Positions 50,022 through 60,673 of a stretch of 64,000 nt of DNA are shown in pieces (position 1 is the stretch's first letter; every line of letters begins with the position of its first letter). Location: the NCBI RefSeq assembly GCF_000287335.1, contig NC_018419.1, positions 930,001 to 994,000 on the forward strand, given 5' to 3'. Made by a program: the position numbers and the translations under genes. The notes beneath the pieces are model-generated. The model did no database searches and was not told the origin of the DNA. It saw nothing but the letters and a program-made list of their open reading frames with translations. Origin of the DNA: a secondary endosymbiont of Ctenarytaina eucalypti. GTDB lineage: Bacteria > Pseudomonadota > Gammaproteobacteria > Enterobacterales > Enterobacteriaceae.

Positions 50022-50768
50022 CTAGATACGATACACTAAAGATAGTGATGTTTTTATGTCCGTCTCTTTTGTAGCATTCCTTATTGGCATTTTATTCCAC
50101 GTAATATTATGTGCAAATAATAAAGAAAAATGATTATTTATGTCAACATTCAATGCTGTTTCAGAATGAATCATCGCATTACCATTAGCAAATATTGATA
50201 GCCCTTGAGTAAATTTTGCATAATTACTTAACTGATAAGTGTATGCAGCAGAGCCATAAACCAATGCCTGCGTCATTCTACCGCCACCATCATGCTCGTC
50301 GTGACGCATACCTGGACCGGCTTCTAAACGTAAGTTATGATTTTGTGCTTTAAGAATTTGTCGTCCATACCCCCCTATGAATGTATTCCGGGAACGATAA
50401 CCATTAAATCTATCCCCTAACCAGTCGGCTTGCGTAAAAAGATAATGATCATCATTGATATTATGTCTTGCTCTGGCTCCAGCTTTATATTTTTCTAAAT
50501 TTAAATGATCATCTTCTGCATTCTTATCTACTGCTCCCCACGCGCTGTACGCGTTGTTTGTCTGAAAAAACGTGAGCGTTGTATTAATAGATAGATTAGA
50601 TTTAGAAATATTTCCACTCTGGGCGTTATAGTTTGTTTCAAAATTACCTTCAAAATCACGCCGTGTTGTAGCAGGATCATCTATCACCATAAAAACATCT
50701 GTATCAGCGAAGGCTGAGAAGCTGGCTATAGGCATCAAAGCCAATGAGTAAATCATTTTTTTTTTCAT
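50022..50768 (-). CDS. ydiY: DUF481 outer-membrane beta-barrel protein, YdiY-like
   Basis: Aligns over its whole length with E. coli YdiY (acid-inducible, DUF481). The ATG at 50768 is preceded by a perfect GGAGAG at 6 nt and gives 248 aa (E. coli about 252). The signal peptide ends SAFA, then DTDVFMVIDDPA...FEGN resembles the mature E. coli N-terminus. Conserved blocks include AQSGN near 55, EKYKAGARARHN, DYLF-like YLFTQADWLGDRFNGYRSR, GYGRQ and the ESALNVDINNHF...W region near the end. Alternating beta-strand pattern and a terminal aromatic-X-hydrophobic (YRI) suggest an outer-membrane barrel. Its function is unknown. More AT-rich than its neighbours and isolated in a desert. Confidence 0.88.
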   Translation of the reverse strand: MKKKMIYSLALMPIASFSAFADTDVFMVIDDPATTRRDFEGNFETNYNAQSGNISKSNLSINTTLTFFQTNNAYSAWGAVDKNAEDDHLNLEKYKAGARARHNINDDHYLFTQADWLGDRFNGYRSRNTFIGGYGRQILKAQNHNLRLEAGPGMRHDEHDGGGRMTQALVYGSAAYTYQLSNYAKFTQGLSIFANGNAMIHSETALNVDINNHFSLLFAHNITWNKMPIRNATKETDIKTSLSLVYRI

Positions 50769-53699
50769 AGTACTCTCCAAATTTATAGATAATGTAAAAT
50801 CAGAAAAGCTTCATGATAGCTGTAAAAAAACCATCACGCTCATCATAACGCTCGTTATGTTAATGAATATTAATAAAAAACATGTTCTCTTTTCGGTGAA
50901 GGTAATCTATTACTGAGTGCACTATCACATCATGTAGTTAGGCATCACGAAAAGAGCGCATCAGAAATGACCAGCATGTTCTACGAAAAATTTATAGCAG
51001 AAAAAAGAAATCTTTATTTTTATCCACTTTACTTTTGATGACACGCGTTTTATTAAAGCGCCCAATATCTATATGTACCAAGGTACTGTAGCATCGGCAT
51101 TCTGATAATGCGCTATCGTTTCTTGTTGGAAAGACATGCTTTTAACGCTTGATTCTTTCTGAACTTTAGCAAAATGATACCTTAAACCAAAAAAGTTAGG
51201 GGGACTGTTTTCTATCAGTAAAATTGTATTTACATCTCTACATGCATCGAAAGTGCTCATAATATTCTTTCTTCTTATTCTCGATCGTATGTTGAGTCGC
51301 TGCATTCATTACTTCGTACGAGCTTGTTAAATATCGATGTGTATACCTGCTAAAACCTAGTGTTTTTTCGGGAAAATATCGCACGCTAGAGGAGAAATGT
51401 AATCCTGTTTATTATATTTGAAAGCTACTATTAGGTTTCTTTTTTCAAGGAAGTATCACTATAGCGCTTTCTGTTTTGGTAAAACTAGTCTCAGATAGCT
51501 GAATACATTAACAATGAGAAGAAAAACTAGGATACTGGCTGTAGTTAAAAACTAATTTTTCATACAATATACCTTTGTTAAGACTTTCCGAGAGAGAATC
51601 AAGATTCTAAGCATGGGAATACATTAATGCATTCGTCTACTTTTTTCTTAATCTTCAGACTACACTGTCTTCAGGTTAGATGCACTTACTCCTCTCTTGC
51701 CCGAATGAGCGCATCATGCGTAGGAATCGGATGATAACTAATCGATAGATGTTAGTTGAGTATAACTAAAAATCGATTTTATTGAATGATTTAAGTTTTA
51801 ATTTCTATTAAAAATTTATTTATTTAACAATGAATGCTTTTTTGTTATCAATTCAAAAAAATATATTTTTGATCACGAATAGTGTTTCACACATCGAATG
51901 TTAGCTAGCTAACCAATGTTAATGCGATGCTGGTAATGTTTAACAGGCTTAATCTTATAAGTCGGTTTAGCACTTGCACTATTGAATCTCTATATGTCCC
52001 TGTGACACATAATTATATGGCTTCAGATAGCCACCCAAAAGTTTATGTTTAATTATTGCATGGCTGTGTTGGCTAGTAAGAAAAAAGCTAATCAACTGTT
52101 TTTAAAAGGTTCTTCTTACTTCTGCATATTGTTAAATAAATCAAAATTTATATATCATTCTCTAAGCTAACGATGGCTGTTGTTTCTAATTAAGACTCTA
52201 TATTCATTCAACGATATTTTACAACCACTAACTGGCATATTGATACAATTTTTCAAATAGCGTGCTTCGCTGAAGGTGAGAATGGAGCAGTAGGTCATGA
52301 GTACATGGGTGTATGCGACAACATAAGGCCTCTTGACGGTCTGAAGCACTTTTTAAAATTATTGCATGTTTATTAAAATGCTCAAATTATTCTTAGCTTG
52401 ATTATAGAAAAAGACAGTTTTATCAGCATAAAAACGTCAATATGCAGTTAAATCACCTCATAGATAGCAGCAGTCTTAAACTAGTTCGCGCAGTAGCATA
52501 AACAGTCTAATGTCTTTGTATTGAAAAACAGAGCGTGGTGAAATGATAGATTTTCGGTGTTATTATAGATCACGTAACCGATATGGTATATATAGAGCAT
52601 TATACTTTTCTATGAAATATTCGCAAAAAATATGCTTCTTCATTGCGAGTACACTACTTCTTATCACTTCTGCCTGCATGTAGTAAATGTTGTAGTGATG
52701 TATCGTGCTCACTGAGACAATAGTGTAACATCTCTTTATTTAACACTTTTTCGCGATATGTGACATAATCTGTTCACTAGAAATGATAGCTAGCCTCTAG
52801 AAGCTTTTTATAAATCACACACGCTAAGCCATCCGTTCAGTGTCGACTGAAATCTATTTACTATAAAAACCACTTCCATCTTCCTCTTTCGAGGAAGATG
52901 GAAGTGGTTAATCCTACTGCAGATCATTGCTCAATATTCAGCACCAGCCTTATGCCGATGTTAGGCATAGATTCAGCGTAAATACACCGATAATCATTAT
53001 CGTGTATGCGGCGATCATAGATGATACTCGGGGCACATATTGCTGCTTATCATCAGAAGAGACAATGCCTGAAAAACTATCTTTTATACTCCTAAGCACG
53101 CATCGGAGTTTACATGATGATAATACGAACGCATGCGAGGTAATGATGCTGGTAAAATACTTACTCAAATATAATTGTTAAAAATAACAAACACTCTTAA
53201 GCTTATGTAACAATACCTCTATTAGGCTCTCACGTGTAAAAAATTTTTTTATTCAACAAATTTTACATCATACTTTATTGCCATAGTGCGTTCATGATAT
53301 TATAGAGTATAATAAATAAATAGGAGTCACTATCACATACATATTATAAGAATATTGTACTCGACAGTACAGTAAGTAATTAAAAATATATCTCATTGTA
53401 TCTTTTAATGAGCATATACGATCACAATGAGATCATAGGATGAGTGTTGATTATGGCAAAAACACGATTACAGTGAAAATATTTTTTTTCACTAAAGAAA
53501 ATAAAATTCTTTCCAAAAAAAGATCGTATTTAGCGTAAGCTATTGCGGCTGAAATGGAGTCATACATTCAAAAAATAGGTCGCTTTAGTCAAGCATAAAT
53601 CATAGGATGCTTGTCCCTTATTACCGTATTGGTGTTGTAGTGCTTCTGACAGGGCGATACGACCATAAACAATGAACTGTGATGTAGGAGAGATTATTA
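50769..53699. other. Gene desert between ydiY and dapA
   Basis: About 2.9 kb without a recognised gene. Frames at 51069-51305 (-) and 52927-53181 (+ and -) lack similarity and good ribosome sites. The perfect hairpin at 52868-52909 is the only strong structure. gcvR, which precedes dapA divergently in E. coli, is absent. Confidence 0.6.
52868..52909. repeat. Perfect 19-bp hairpin with TTTC loop
   Basis: Arm 52868-52886 (AACCACTTCCATCTTCCTC) pairs exactly with 52891-52909 around a 4-nt loop. One arm is almost pure pyrimidine-rich. No T-run follows on either strand and no gene lies within 790 bp. Confidence 0.97.
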
Positions 53700-54578
53700 A
53701 TGTTGAGAGGAAGCATTGTTGCCATGGTTACTCCTATGGATGAGAAGGGGGCTATCGATCAGATCAGTCTGAAAACATTAATTGATTATCATGTTGTCAG
53801 CGGTACCTCAGCAATCTTGGCCGTTGGAACGACAGGCGAAATGTCTACTCTGAGCAAAAAAGAGCACCGTAATGTGGTGGGGTGGGTCCTGGAGATCAGC
53901 GACGGACGCATTCCGGTCATCGCAGGTACTGGTGCCAACTCTACCTACGAGGCTATCTCACTAATGCATCGCTTGAATGATAGCGGTATTTTGGCATGCC
54001 TTAGCGTAACACCATACTACAACTGTCCGAGCCAGGAAGGTTTATTCCAGCACTTTAAAGCTATTGCTGAAAGCAGTGATTTACCGCAGATCTTATATAA
54101 TATTCCAGCTCGCACAGGCTGCGATATGTTACCGAGGACAGTAGCTCGTCTAGCAGAGATCAAAAACATTATTGGCATTAAGGAAGCAACAGGAAATTTG
54201 AGTCGCGTTAGTCAGATTCAAGAGCTCGTTAATGCTGATTTCCTTCTACTAAGTGGCGACGACGCTAGCGCATTAGACTTCATGCGACTCGGTGGCATAG
54301 GTGTGATTTCTGTGACGGCGAACGTAGCTGCGCAAGAAATGACCCAGCTGTGTGCTTTGGCGGCTTCTGGAAATTATTCTGAAGCCCGACGTCTCAATCA
54401 TCGATTAATGACGCTCCATCAAAACTTATTTTTTGAACCTAGCCCCATACCTGTAAAATGGGCCTGTAAAGCATTGGGATTAATAACGTCTGACGCCCTG
54501 CGCCTACCAATGACCCCCTTGAGCGAGGGGGGAAGATGGGTGCTCAGACGTGCCTTAAAAAACGCAGGCTTTCTGTAA
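53700..54578 (+). CDS. dapA: 4-hydroxy-tetrahydrodipicolinate synthase
   Basis: Condenses pyruvate with aspartate semialdehyde, first step of the lysine/diaminopimelate branch. The product has 292 aa, equal to E. coli. The Schiff-base Lys161 (GIKEATG), the T44-Y107-Y133 proton relay and Arg138 are all present at E. coli numbers. Position 109, Arg in the E. coli PYYNRP motif, is Cys here. TAGGAG about 9 nt upstream is a good ribosome site. It heads dapA-bamC(-purC), as in E. coli. It supplies diaminopimelate for peptidoglycan and possibly lysine for the host. Confidence 0.98.
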   Translation: MLRGSIVAMVTPMDEKGAIDQISLKTLIDYHVVSGTSAILAVGTTGEMSTLSKKEHRNVVGWVLEISDGRIPVIAGTGANSTYEAISLMHRLNDSGILACLSVTPYYNCPSQEGLFQHFKAIAESSDLPQILYNIPARTGCDMLPRTVARLAEIKNIIGIKEATGNLSRVSQIQELVNADFLLLSGDDASALDFMRLGGIGVISVTANVAAQEMTQLCALAASGNYSEARRLNHRLMTLHQNLFFEPSPIPVKWACKALGLITSDALRLPMTPLSEGGRWVLRRALKNAGFL

Positions 54579-54594
54579 TTTTTAGGTATCTTTA

Positions 54595-55632
54595 ATGGCT
54601 GAATTACAGAAAAAATCCAGGATACCGAAGGGGATAGGTGTCACGGTTATATTTTTTTTATCCGCATGTGCTAGCGAGCATCGCCACCAACATCAGGTAA
54701 ATGGAGGCAATGAAGAGTACCTACAAGCACCGTCTCTACACGCGCTTAGCGCTCCTGCTGGTATAACGCTGCCTGTGAAGAATAGCGACTATGATATTCC
54801 TTTGGTTTCGTCTACTGGTGAGATAGGCGCAAGCCTTGACATCCGTCCCCCCGCTCAACCGTTAGCATTGCTAAAGGGTTCAAGCTCAAAATATGCTAAT
54901 AATAGGGCTATCATCCAATTTGATAATAACGCACATAGTTACGTTATCTGGTCGAAGATAATATCGGTCGTGAAAAGTAAGGGTTATCCTATCGCGTCAT
55001 CTCAGAACGAACAAAAACGCCTGAAGACGGATTGGGTCTTATGGACTCGTGTTGATGAAGATAAACAGTATAGCGGTCGTTACCAAATCAGCCTCACTTT
55101 ATCAGGATATCAATCGTTTTTAGAGGTGACCTCTCTTGATCTTCGCCAGCAGGAGCAGCTAGTTACCCGCCCAGAATTAGTACAGCGCTATACTGTTGAA
55201 ATGCTCAACAGTATAGCAAGCGAACTCCAGAAGATTAACATTCAACATGTTAACCATAGATCTGAGCATGATCTTTCCAATGTGAGCGTGAAAAGCGCTG
55301 TAAGCGAAAGCGGGTTACCAGTAATACTAATACTCGCACCATACAAAACTGTGTGGGCACATCTTCCGGAAGCCTTATCTCGCATAGGGATAAGGGTTAA
55401 AAATGTCAGCCAACCGCTGGGAAGCATCACGGCGACCTATGACGCTTCATCTAAAAAAATCTGGCTTCATTTAGGGATTGAAGATCTAGCGTTGCATAAC
55501 GGCAACTATAAATTACAAGTTGGTGATCTTGGGACCCGTAGCATACTGCAGTTTACTGACCCGAAAGGACACGCCTTAACTCAGGCGAAAAACGATGCGC
55601 TAGTAACCGTATTGCAGGTAGCATTCAGTTAA
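54595..55632 (+). CDS. bamC: Outer membrane assembly lipoprotein BamC (NlpB)
   Basis: Accessory lipoprotein of the beta-barrel assembly machine. The product has 345 aa (E. coli 344). The lipobox LSAC places the lipidated Cys at 25. The unstructured N-terminal BamD-binding segment (APAGITLPV...YDIP) and LDIRPPAQPLAL are conserved, followed by two helix-grip domains with TDWVLW.R.DED..Y.GRYQISL and the C-terminal GDLGTRSILQFTDPKGH. It starts 16 bp after dapA. Confidence 0.96.
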   Translation: MAELQKKSRIPKGIGVTVIFFLSACASEHRHQHQVNGGNEEYLQAPSLHALSAPAGITLPVKNSDYDIPLVSSTGEIGASLDIRPPAQPLALLKGSSSKYANNRAIIQFDNNAHSYVIWSKIISVVKSKGYPIASSQNEQKRLKTDWVLWTRVDEDKQYSGRYQISLTLSGYQSFLEVTSLDLRQQEQLVTRPELVQRYTVEMLNSIASELQKINIQHVNHRSEHDLSNVSVKSAVSESGLPVILILAPYKTVWAHLPEALSRIGIRVKNVSQPLGSITATYDASSKKIWLHLGIEDLALHNGNYKLQVGDLGTRSILQFTDPKGHALTQAKNDALVTVLQVAFS

Positions 55633-55705
55633 TTACACGGTTCTTAATTTACACGGTGTCGCAGCACCTACGTTATAGTGTTCTCTGTCACGGGAGTGTG
55701 TCAAA

Positions 55706-56419
55706 ATGAAAAAGTTAGCCGAGGTATATCGCGGAAAAGCGAAAACAGTTTACGCCACCGAGGATCCCAATTTTTTGATTCTGACTTTCCGAAACGATAC
55801 ATCATCGCTGGATGGCAGGCGCGTTCAGAAATTCGAGCGCAAGGGAATGATCAATAATAAATTTAATTATTTTATTATGAATAAATTAGCCGATGTTGGT
55901 ATTCCTACCCAGATCGTCAGGTTGCTCTCAGATCATGACGTCTTAGTCAAGAAGCTTGCTATGATTCCCGTTGAATGTGTCCTGCGTAACATTGCAGCCG
56001 GTTGTATGGTAAGGCGGCTAGGCATTGAAGAAGGGCTTGTGTTAAATCCACCGATCTTTGATCTGTTTCTGAAAAACGACGTTATGCACGATCCAATAAT
56101 CAACGAGTCCTATTGCATTACCTTTGGTTGGGCTAGCGCACACCACTTGTCACGGATGAAGCAATTGACCTATAAGGTAAATGATATACTCAGTACAATA
56201 TTTGATAATGCAGGGTTTATTCTAGTAGACTTTAAGCTGGAATTTGGGCTATGCAACGGTGAGATTGTTCTAGGGGATGAGTTTTCTCCTGATGTAAGTC
56301 GTGTTTGGGATAAAAAAACGCTAGACAACATGGATAAAGATCGTTTTCGGAAGAATCTTGGCGATGTTATTAAGGCTTACGAGTCACTTGCTAAGCGTAT
56401 CGGCGTCAAGTTGGACTAA
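55706..56419 (+). CDS. purC: SAICAR synthetase
   Basis: Joins CAIR (the PurE product) with aspartate using ATP in de novo purine synthesis. The product has 237 aa, equal to E. coli, beginning [19 protein letters not shown]-site [10 protein letters not shown] near 33-42 and the VDFKLEFGL and [12 protein letters not shown] signatures are present. It follows bamC by 73 bp, the ancestral order. Confidence 0.98.
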   Translation: MKKLAEVYRGKAKTVYATEDPNFLILTFRNDTSSLDGRRVQKFERKGMINNKFNYFIMNKLADVGIPTQIVRLLSDHDVLVKKLAMIPVECVLRNIAAGCMVRRLGIEEGLVLNPPIFDLFLKNDVMHDPIINESYCITFGWASAHHLSRMKQLTYKVNDILSTIFDNAGFILVDFKLEFGLCNGEIVLGDEFSPDVSRVWDKKTLDNMDKDRFRKNLGDVIKAYESLAKRIGVKLD

Positions 56420-58293
56420 TAACTTGCAAGCAGTTACCTTAAGCGCAGAAGAAAAGGTGTTTGTTTTTGAAAAGGTGACGTACTATTCTGGCCAGTCTAT
56501 TAAAATACTTTATATAAGAAGGAGAAGGGCAGGGTAGATGATGACTTAAAATTGAAGCACCCTATATATTTAAGCAATTTAGTTGTAGTCAGACTTTTCT
56601 CGTCTGAAGATCATTAATCTTTTTCGATAAGAGTGAAATGAGTGCTGATAATATTAGCACATCAGCAGTAATGTATCTGATTTTACTTTAATAAAATTTT
56701 TTAAGTGATTCGGAAAATGTTTAGTATTTTTAAGAAGGTAAGCTATTTGCGCTTTATAGCTATTCGCATCTCTTCATTTAGCTTCGCAACATAGTGACTT
56801 GATTTTAAATCATACCAAGACGTGTTGTGAACCGAAGCATGAGCATTTCTCACGCTGAGCGCGATGACTATGTAATATTCTATTATGCCAAAAGAGCATA
56901 TAAGAAAATTTTTCTTTATATAGAGTATCGTGACATTTACGTGTACCCTAAGCGTTGTTAGCGAAAAGTTCGAAAATCTTACGTTGCATTTTTTCCCCAA
57001 ACTATCAAGACGCTGCATAAGAAAAACTTACTTTAAGCTAGAAATTGTTTATCTGATGTGGTGTATCAACAGATATTAGTTGATACTAACTGATCAAACT
57101 TTTTATTTCCCTTTTATGCATCTTTCAAGTCTGATACTCGTACTGACAACGTAGGGCTTGTCACTGCGTTTTTACTTTATCTGCTCATATGAGCGGTTTT
57201 TTCTGGGACCATGGGAAAAGCATCATCCGGGAATGCAATGATCGATGTTCGCCATACGTTCAAATATCATGTCAACACATACCTCTAACGCTTTTATAAT
57301 AGGCGAAACGTATTTTGATCACCAGAAAGCTGTCTTCTAAGTACATTACCAGGTTCTTTTAAACTTTTACTTACTCATGGAGACTCTCTATTAAAAAGAA
57401 AATAAGGCAATACGCGGCAATAATGTATAATTTTCTTAACAACACGCATCTCTTAGTGCATGCTTTAAAATACTGTCCGCTGACAACTCCGATAATGGAA
57501 ATATTAGAGATGTCGTATCTATCTATCAATGCATCATGTCTCACGGTTCTTTATCTATTGTAGATGTAAGTGATAATTAGAAAAGAGTGACATTTTGGCT
57601 TTATAAAAGATTTTTAAGTATTACATATTTATCTGTTTTCACCCACTCCCTTGTCATGTCATAGAATAACTGCCTATTCCTGCGCTGGGGGATGTAAAAC
57701 GTGGGCTATCTAAAAATTTTATAAGCATCACGGTTTAGTTGCAGGCACATCTAGAATCAACAGTCATTATTTTAGAAATAACATAGTCTATCAGACTGAT
57801 ATGCGCTGATTACACTTTCACTTTTTTGCTACTTGCAAAATATTTCTGGATTCTCCTCCGAGCCCAGATTAGCTATTTTATTCCAAAAATAGTAAAATCT
57901 TTGACTGTGGATCTGCTGCAGTAATCCGGCCCCTGAATCTTGATTTCATAATCTCTTCCGGATCGCAGAACATCCTTCCCACGTTAAAACTCAATGATGT
58001 TCGTTCGCTGCTATCTTTTTCACCTGTTGCACGAACGAATGTCCACCGAACGCTCATCGCAGGTGGGCGCTCTTGACTGCTACTTGTTATGTTCCTATTG
58101 CTTGATCAGGAAGAAACGAGTATCTCAGGTATAATCATCAATGTTTACTGGAATGTACTATACGTTTTTTACCCCGACTTGTGCTTATGAAGGAATTGCT
58201 ATCGCTAGATATAATTCCTGTCTACCGCAGCTAGAGAGCAAGGTTTACTTTTTTAGTATGGATGTTTACTGTTAAAGAAGCTTGTCTAGTGTA
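56420..58293. other. Gene desert between purC and fbaA
   Basis: Convergent interval of 1.9 kb. A palindromic GCTCATATGAGC followed by GG and six T at 57183-57202 is a weak terminator candidate on +. A GC-richer island at about 57840-58110 with partial minus-strand frames is a possible gene residue, unidentified; the mscS that follows fbaA in E. coli could not be aligned to it. Confidence 0.55.
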
Positions 58294-59385
58294 TCAGAAA
58301 GCATCGTACAGTACGTTGATAGCATTTAGTTCTTTAAAGGCCAACTCTAAACGTCTAGCCATAGATGTTTGACCGGCGCGGATCCATACACGAGGATCGT
58401 AAAACTTCTTGTTAGGGCTGTCCTTGCCTTCAGGATTTCCCAGCTGGGTCTGAAGATAATTTTCGTTTTTCTGGTAATAGTTCAGAATTCCTTTCCATGT
58501 TGCCCACTGAATATCAGTATCAATGTTCATCTTCACTACACCGTAGCTGATAGCTTCCTGAATTTCTTCCGGTGTAGAACCTGACCCACCGTGAAATACT
58601 AGGTTTAAAGGTTTAGCGGGTAGTCCAAATTTTTCTGAAACGTATTTTTGTGAATTATCAAGTATTTTTGGCGTTAGTTTCACGTTGCCAGGTTTGTATA
58701 CACCATGAACGTTACCGAAAGCCGCCGCAATAGTGAAGCGCTTGCTGATAGTATGGAGTTTCTCATAAGCATAGGCGACATCTTCAGGCTGGGTATACAG
58801 TGCAGAGTTGTCTAGATGACTATTATCAAGCCCGTCTTCTTCTCCCCCAGTGCAGCCCAATTCTATTTCTAGTGTCATATCGAGTTTAGCCATACGCGCC
58901 ATATACTTTTCGCTGATTGAAATATTCTCTGCTAGTGACTCTGAAGACAGGTCAATCATATGGGAGGAGAAAAGAGGTTTATCGGTAGCTGCGTAATGCT
59001 GCTCACCAGCGTCTAGTAGACCGTCGAGCCAAGGTAGTAGATGCTTGCAACAATGATCAGTATGTAGAATAACCGGGATACCGTAATGCTCAGCCATATG
59101 ATGCACATGTAGTGCGCCAGCCACTGCGCCAAGCACCGCTGCTTGTTGTTGGCCTTTTACCCGCAAACCTTTACCGGCAATAAAGGCGGCGCCTTGGTTA
59201 GAGAACTGCACAATAATTGGCGCGCCCACGTTAGCCGCTGCTTCTAGTGCAGCGTTAGTAGAGTCAGTCCCCAAGCAGTTAACGGCCGGTACAGCAAAGT
59301 TATTTTCTTTCGCAACAGAGAATACACTTTGTACATCATCACCAGTGATGACGCCTGGCTTTACAAAATCAAAAATCTTAGACAT
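58294..59385 (-). CDS. fbaA: Fructose-bisphosphate aldolase class II
   Basis: Zinc-dependent aldolase of glycolysis/gluconeogenesis. The product has 363 aa (E. coli 359). The catalytic Asp and zinc His are in LHTDHC (110-111 counting Met), with further ligands in GNVHG and VFHGGSG, and the phosphate loop and NIDTDIQWATW are present. After the usual end LNAINVL there are four extra residues (YDAF), suggesting loss of the original stop codon. It lies 124 bp after pgk, the ancestral order. Confidence 0.98.
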   Translation of the reverse strand: MSKIFDFVKPGVITGDDVQSVFSVAKENNFAVPAVNCLGTDSTNAALEAAANVGAPIIVQFSNQGAAFIAGKGLRVKGQQQAAVLGAVAGALHVHHMAEHYGIPVILHTDHCCKHLLPWLDGLLDAGEQHYAATDKPLFSSHMIDLSSESLAENISISEKYMARMAKLDMTLEIELGCTGGEEDGLDNSHLDNSALYTQPEDVAYAYEKLHTISKRFTIAAAFGNVHGVYKPGNVKLTPKILDNSQKYVSEKFGLPAKPLNLVFHGGSGSTPEEIQEAISYGVVKMNIDTDIQWATWKGILNYYQKNENYLQTQLGNPEGKDSPNKKFYDPRVWIRAGQTSMARRLELAFKELNAINVLYDAF

Positions 59386-59509
59386 ATGACTTTGTCCTAT
59401 GTTTTAGGTCATGAATAAAAGGTCAATGACTGCCGTGGCTTGTGCATATCATGTAACCTAGGCATGCATAAGTGACGGAAAACACCATAAGCATCTCCCT
59501 TCTGTATCA

Positions 59510-60673
59510 TTAGGCTTTTGCTCGTTCTTCTAGCATGACTACCGCGGGCAGTGTCTTGCTTTCTACAAACTTGAGGAAAGCACCACCGCCCGTGGAAACA
59601 TAGGAGATCTGAGCGCCAATGCCAAATAAATCGATGGCAGCTAGCGTATCACCACCGCCGGCGATCGAGAACGCCTCGCTATTCGCGATAGCACGTGCCA
59701 CCATTTCGGTGCCCGTGCGAAAATTTATAAACTCAAAGACACCTACTGGGCCATTCCATAGAATAGTTTTAGCATTTTTCAGTATGTTTTCTAAACGGGC
59801 AGTGCTAATATCCCCAAGATCGAGGATCTGTTCATGATCCTGAATCTCGCTGACGGGCTTCAGTGTGGCGGTCGCGTTTTCAGAAAACTCTGTGGCAACC
59901 CGGACATCGGTCGGTACAAAAATCTTGCTATTTTCTAAGAGATGTTTAGCTTCCGGCAGAAGATTGCATTCATAAAGCGATTGACCAATATTATATCCCT
60001 GTGCAGCAAGAAAAGTGTTGGCGATTCCACCGCCTCCAATTATCTGATCGGAAATTTTTGATAGAGATTTCAGTACGCCTAGTTTGGTAGAGACTTTGGA
60101 GCCGCCAACAATAGCCACCATCGGTCTTTCTGGGTTTTCTAGGGCCTTAGCAAGCGCCTCTAGTTCATTAGATAGTAGCGGGCCGGCGCAGGTTATGGGA
60201 GCGAATTTTCCTATGCCGTGAGTAGAAGCTTGGGCGCGATGGGAGGCGCCAAAAGCATCCATGACGAATACGTCGCATAGCGCAGCGTATTTTTTTGCCA
60301 GCGCATCGTCATTGTTCTTCTCACCTTTGTTAAAGCGCACGTTTTCTAAAACGACTACCTCTCCTCCTTCAACATCCACACCATTAATATAATTTTTAAC
60401 GAGACGGACCGGGAAAGACCACGTCTTTTCTAAATGATCGACTATTGGTTTTAGAGAAAACTCGGACCTGTATTCTCCTTCTGTGGGGCGGCCGAGATGT
60501 GAGGCCACCATGACTCTTGCCCCCTGTTTTAGTGCTGCCTCTATAGTGGGTAGTGATGCGCGGATACGCGCATCAGAGGTCACTTTTGCGTCTTTAACCG
60601 GTACGTTCAGATCGGAGCGGATAAAAACACGTTGACCAGAAAGATTTAGATCCATCATCTTAGTTATAGGCAT
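59510..60673 (-). CDS. pgk: Phosphoglycerate kinase
   Basis: Transfers phosphate from 1,3-bisphosphoglycerate to ADP. The product has 387 aa, equal to E. coli. The N-domain substrate residues ([17 protein letters not shown]), hinge ([15 protein letters not shown]) and C-domain [13 protein letters not shown] nucleotide loop are intact. The epd gene that precedes it in E. coli is absent; the leader is AT-rich with no clear promoter. Confidence 0.98.
   Translation of the reverse strand: MPITKMMDLNLSGQRVFIRSDLNVPVKDAKVTSDARIRASLPTIEAALKQGARVMVASHLGRPTEGEYRSEFSLKPIVDHLEKTWSFPVRLVKNYINGVDVEGGEVVVLENVRFNKGEKNNDDALAKKYAALCDVFVMDAFGASHRAQASTHGIGKFAPITCAGPLLSNELEALAKALENPERPMVAIVGGSKVSTKLGVLKSLSKISDQIIGGGGIANTFLAAQGYNIGQSLYECNLLPEAKHLLENSKIFVPTDVRVATEFSENATATLKPVSEIQDHEQILDLGDISTARLENILKNAKTILWNGPVGVFEFINFRTGTEMVARAIANSEAFSIAGGGDTLAAIDLFGIGAQISYVSTGGGAFLKFVESKTLPAVVMLEERAKA

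Noticed and set aside
51069-51305. 78-codon minus-strand frame
   Set aside because: No similarity or ribosome site; codon composition follows the AT-rich background.
52927-53181. Overlapping open frames on both strands right of the 52.9-kb hairpin
   Set aside because: Mutual overlap and lack of any family resemblance; most likely random.
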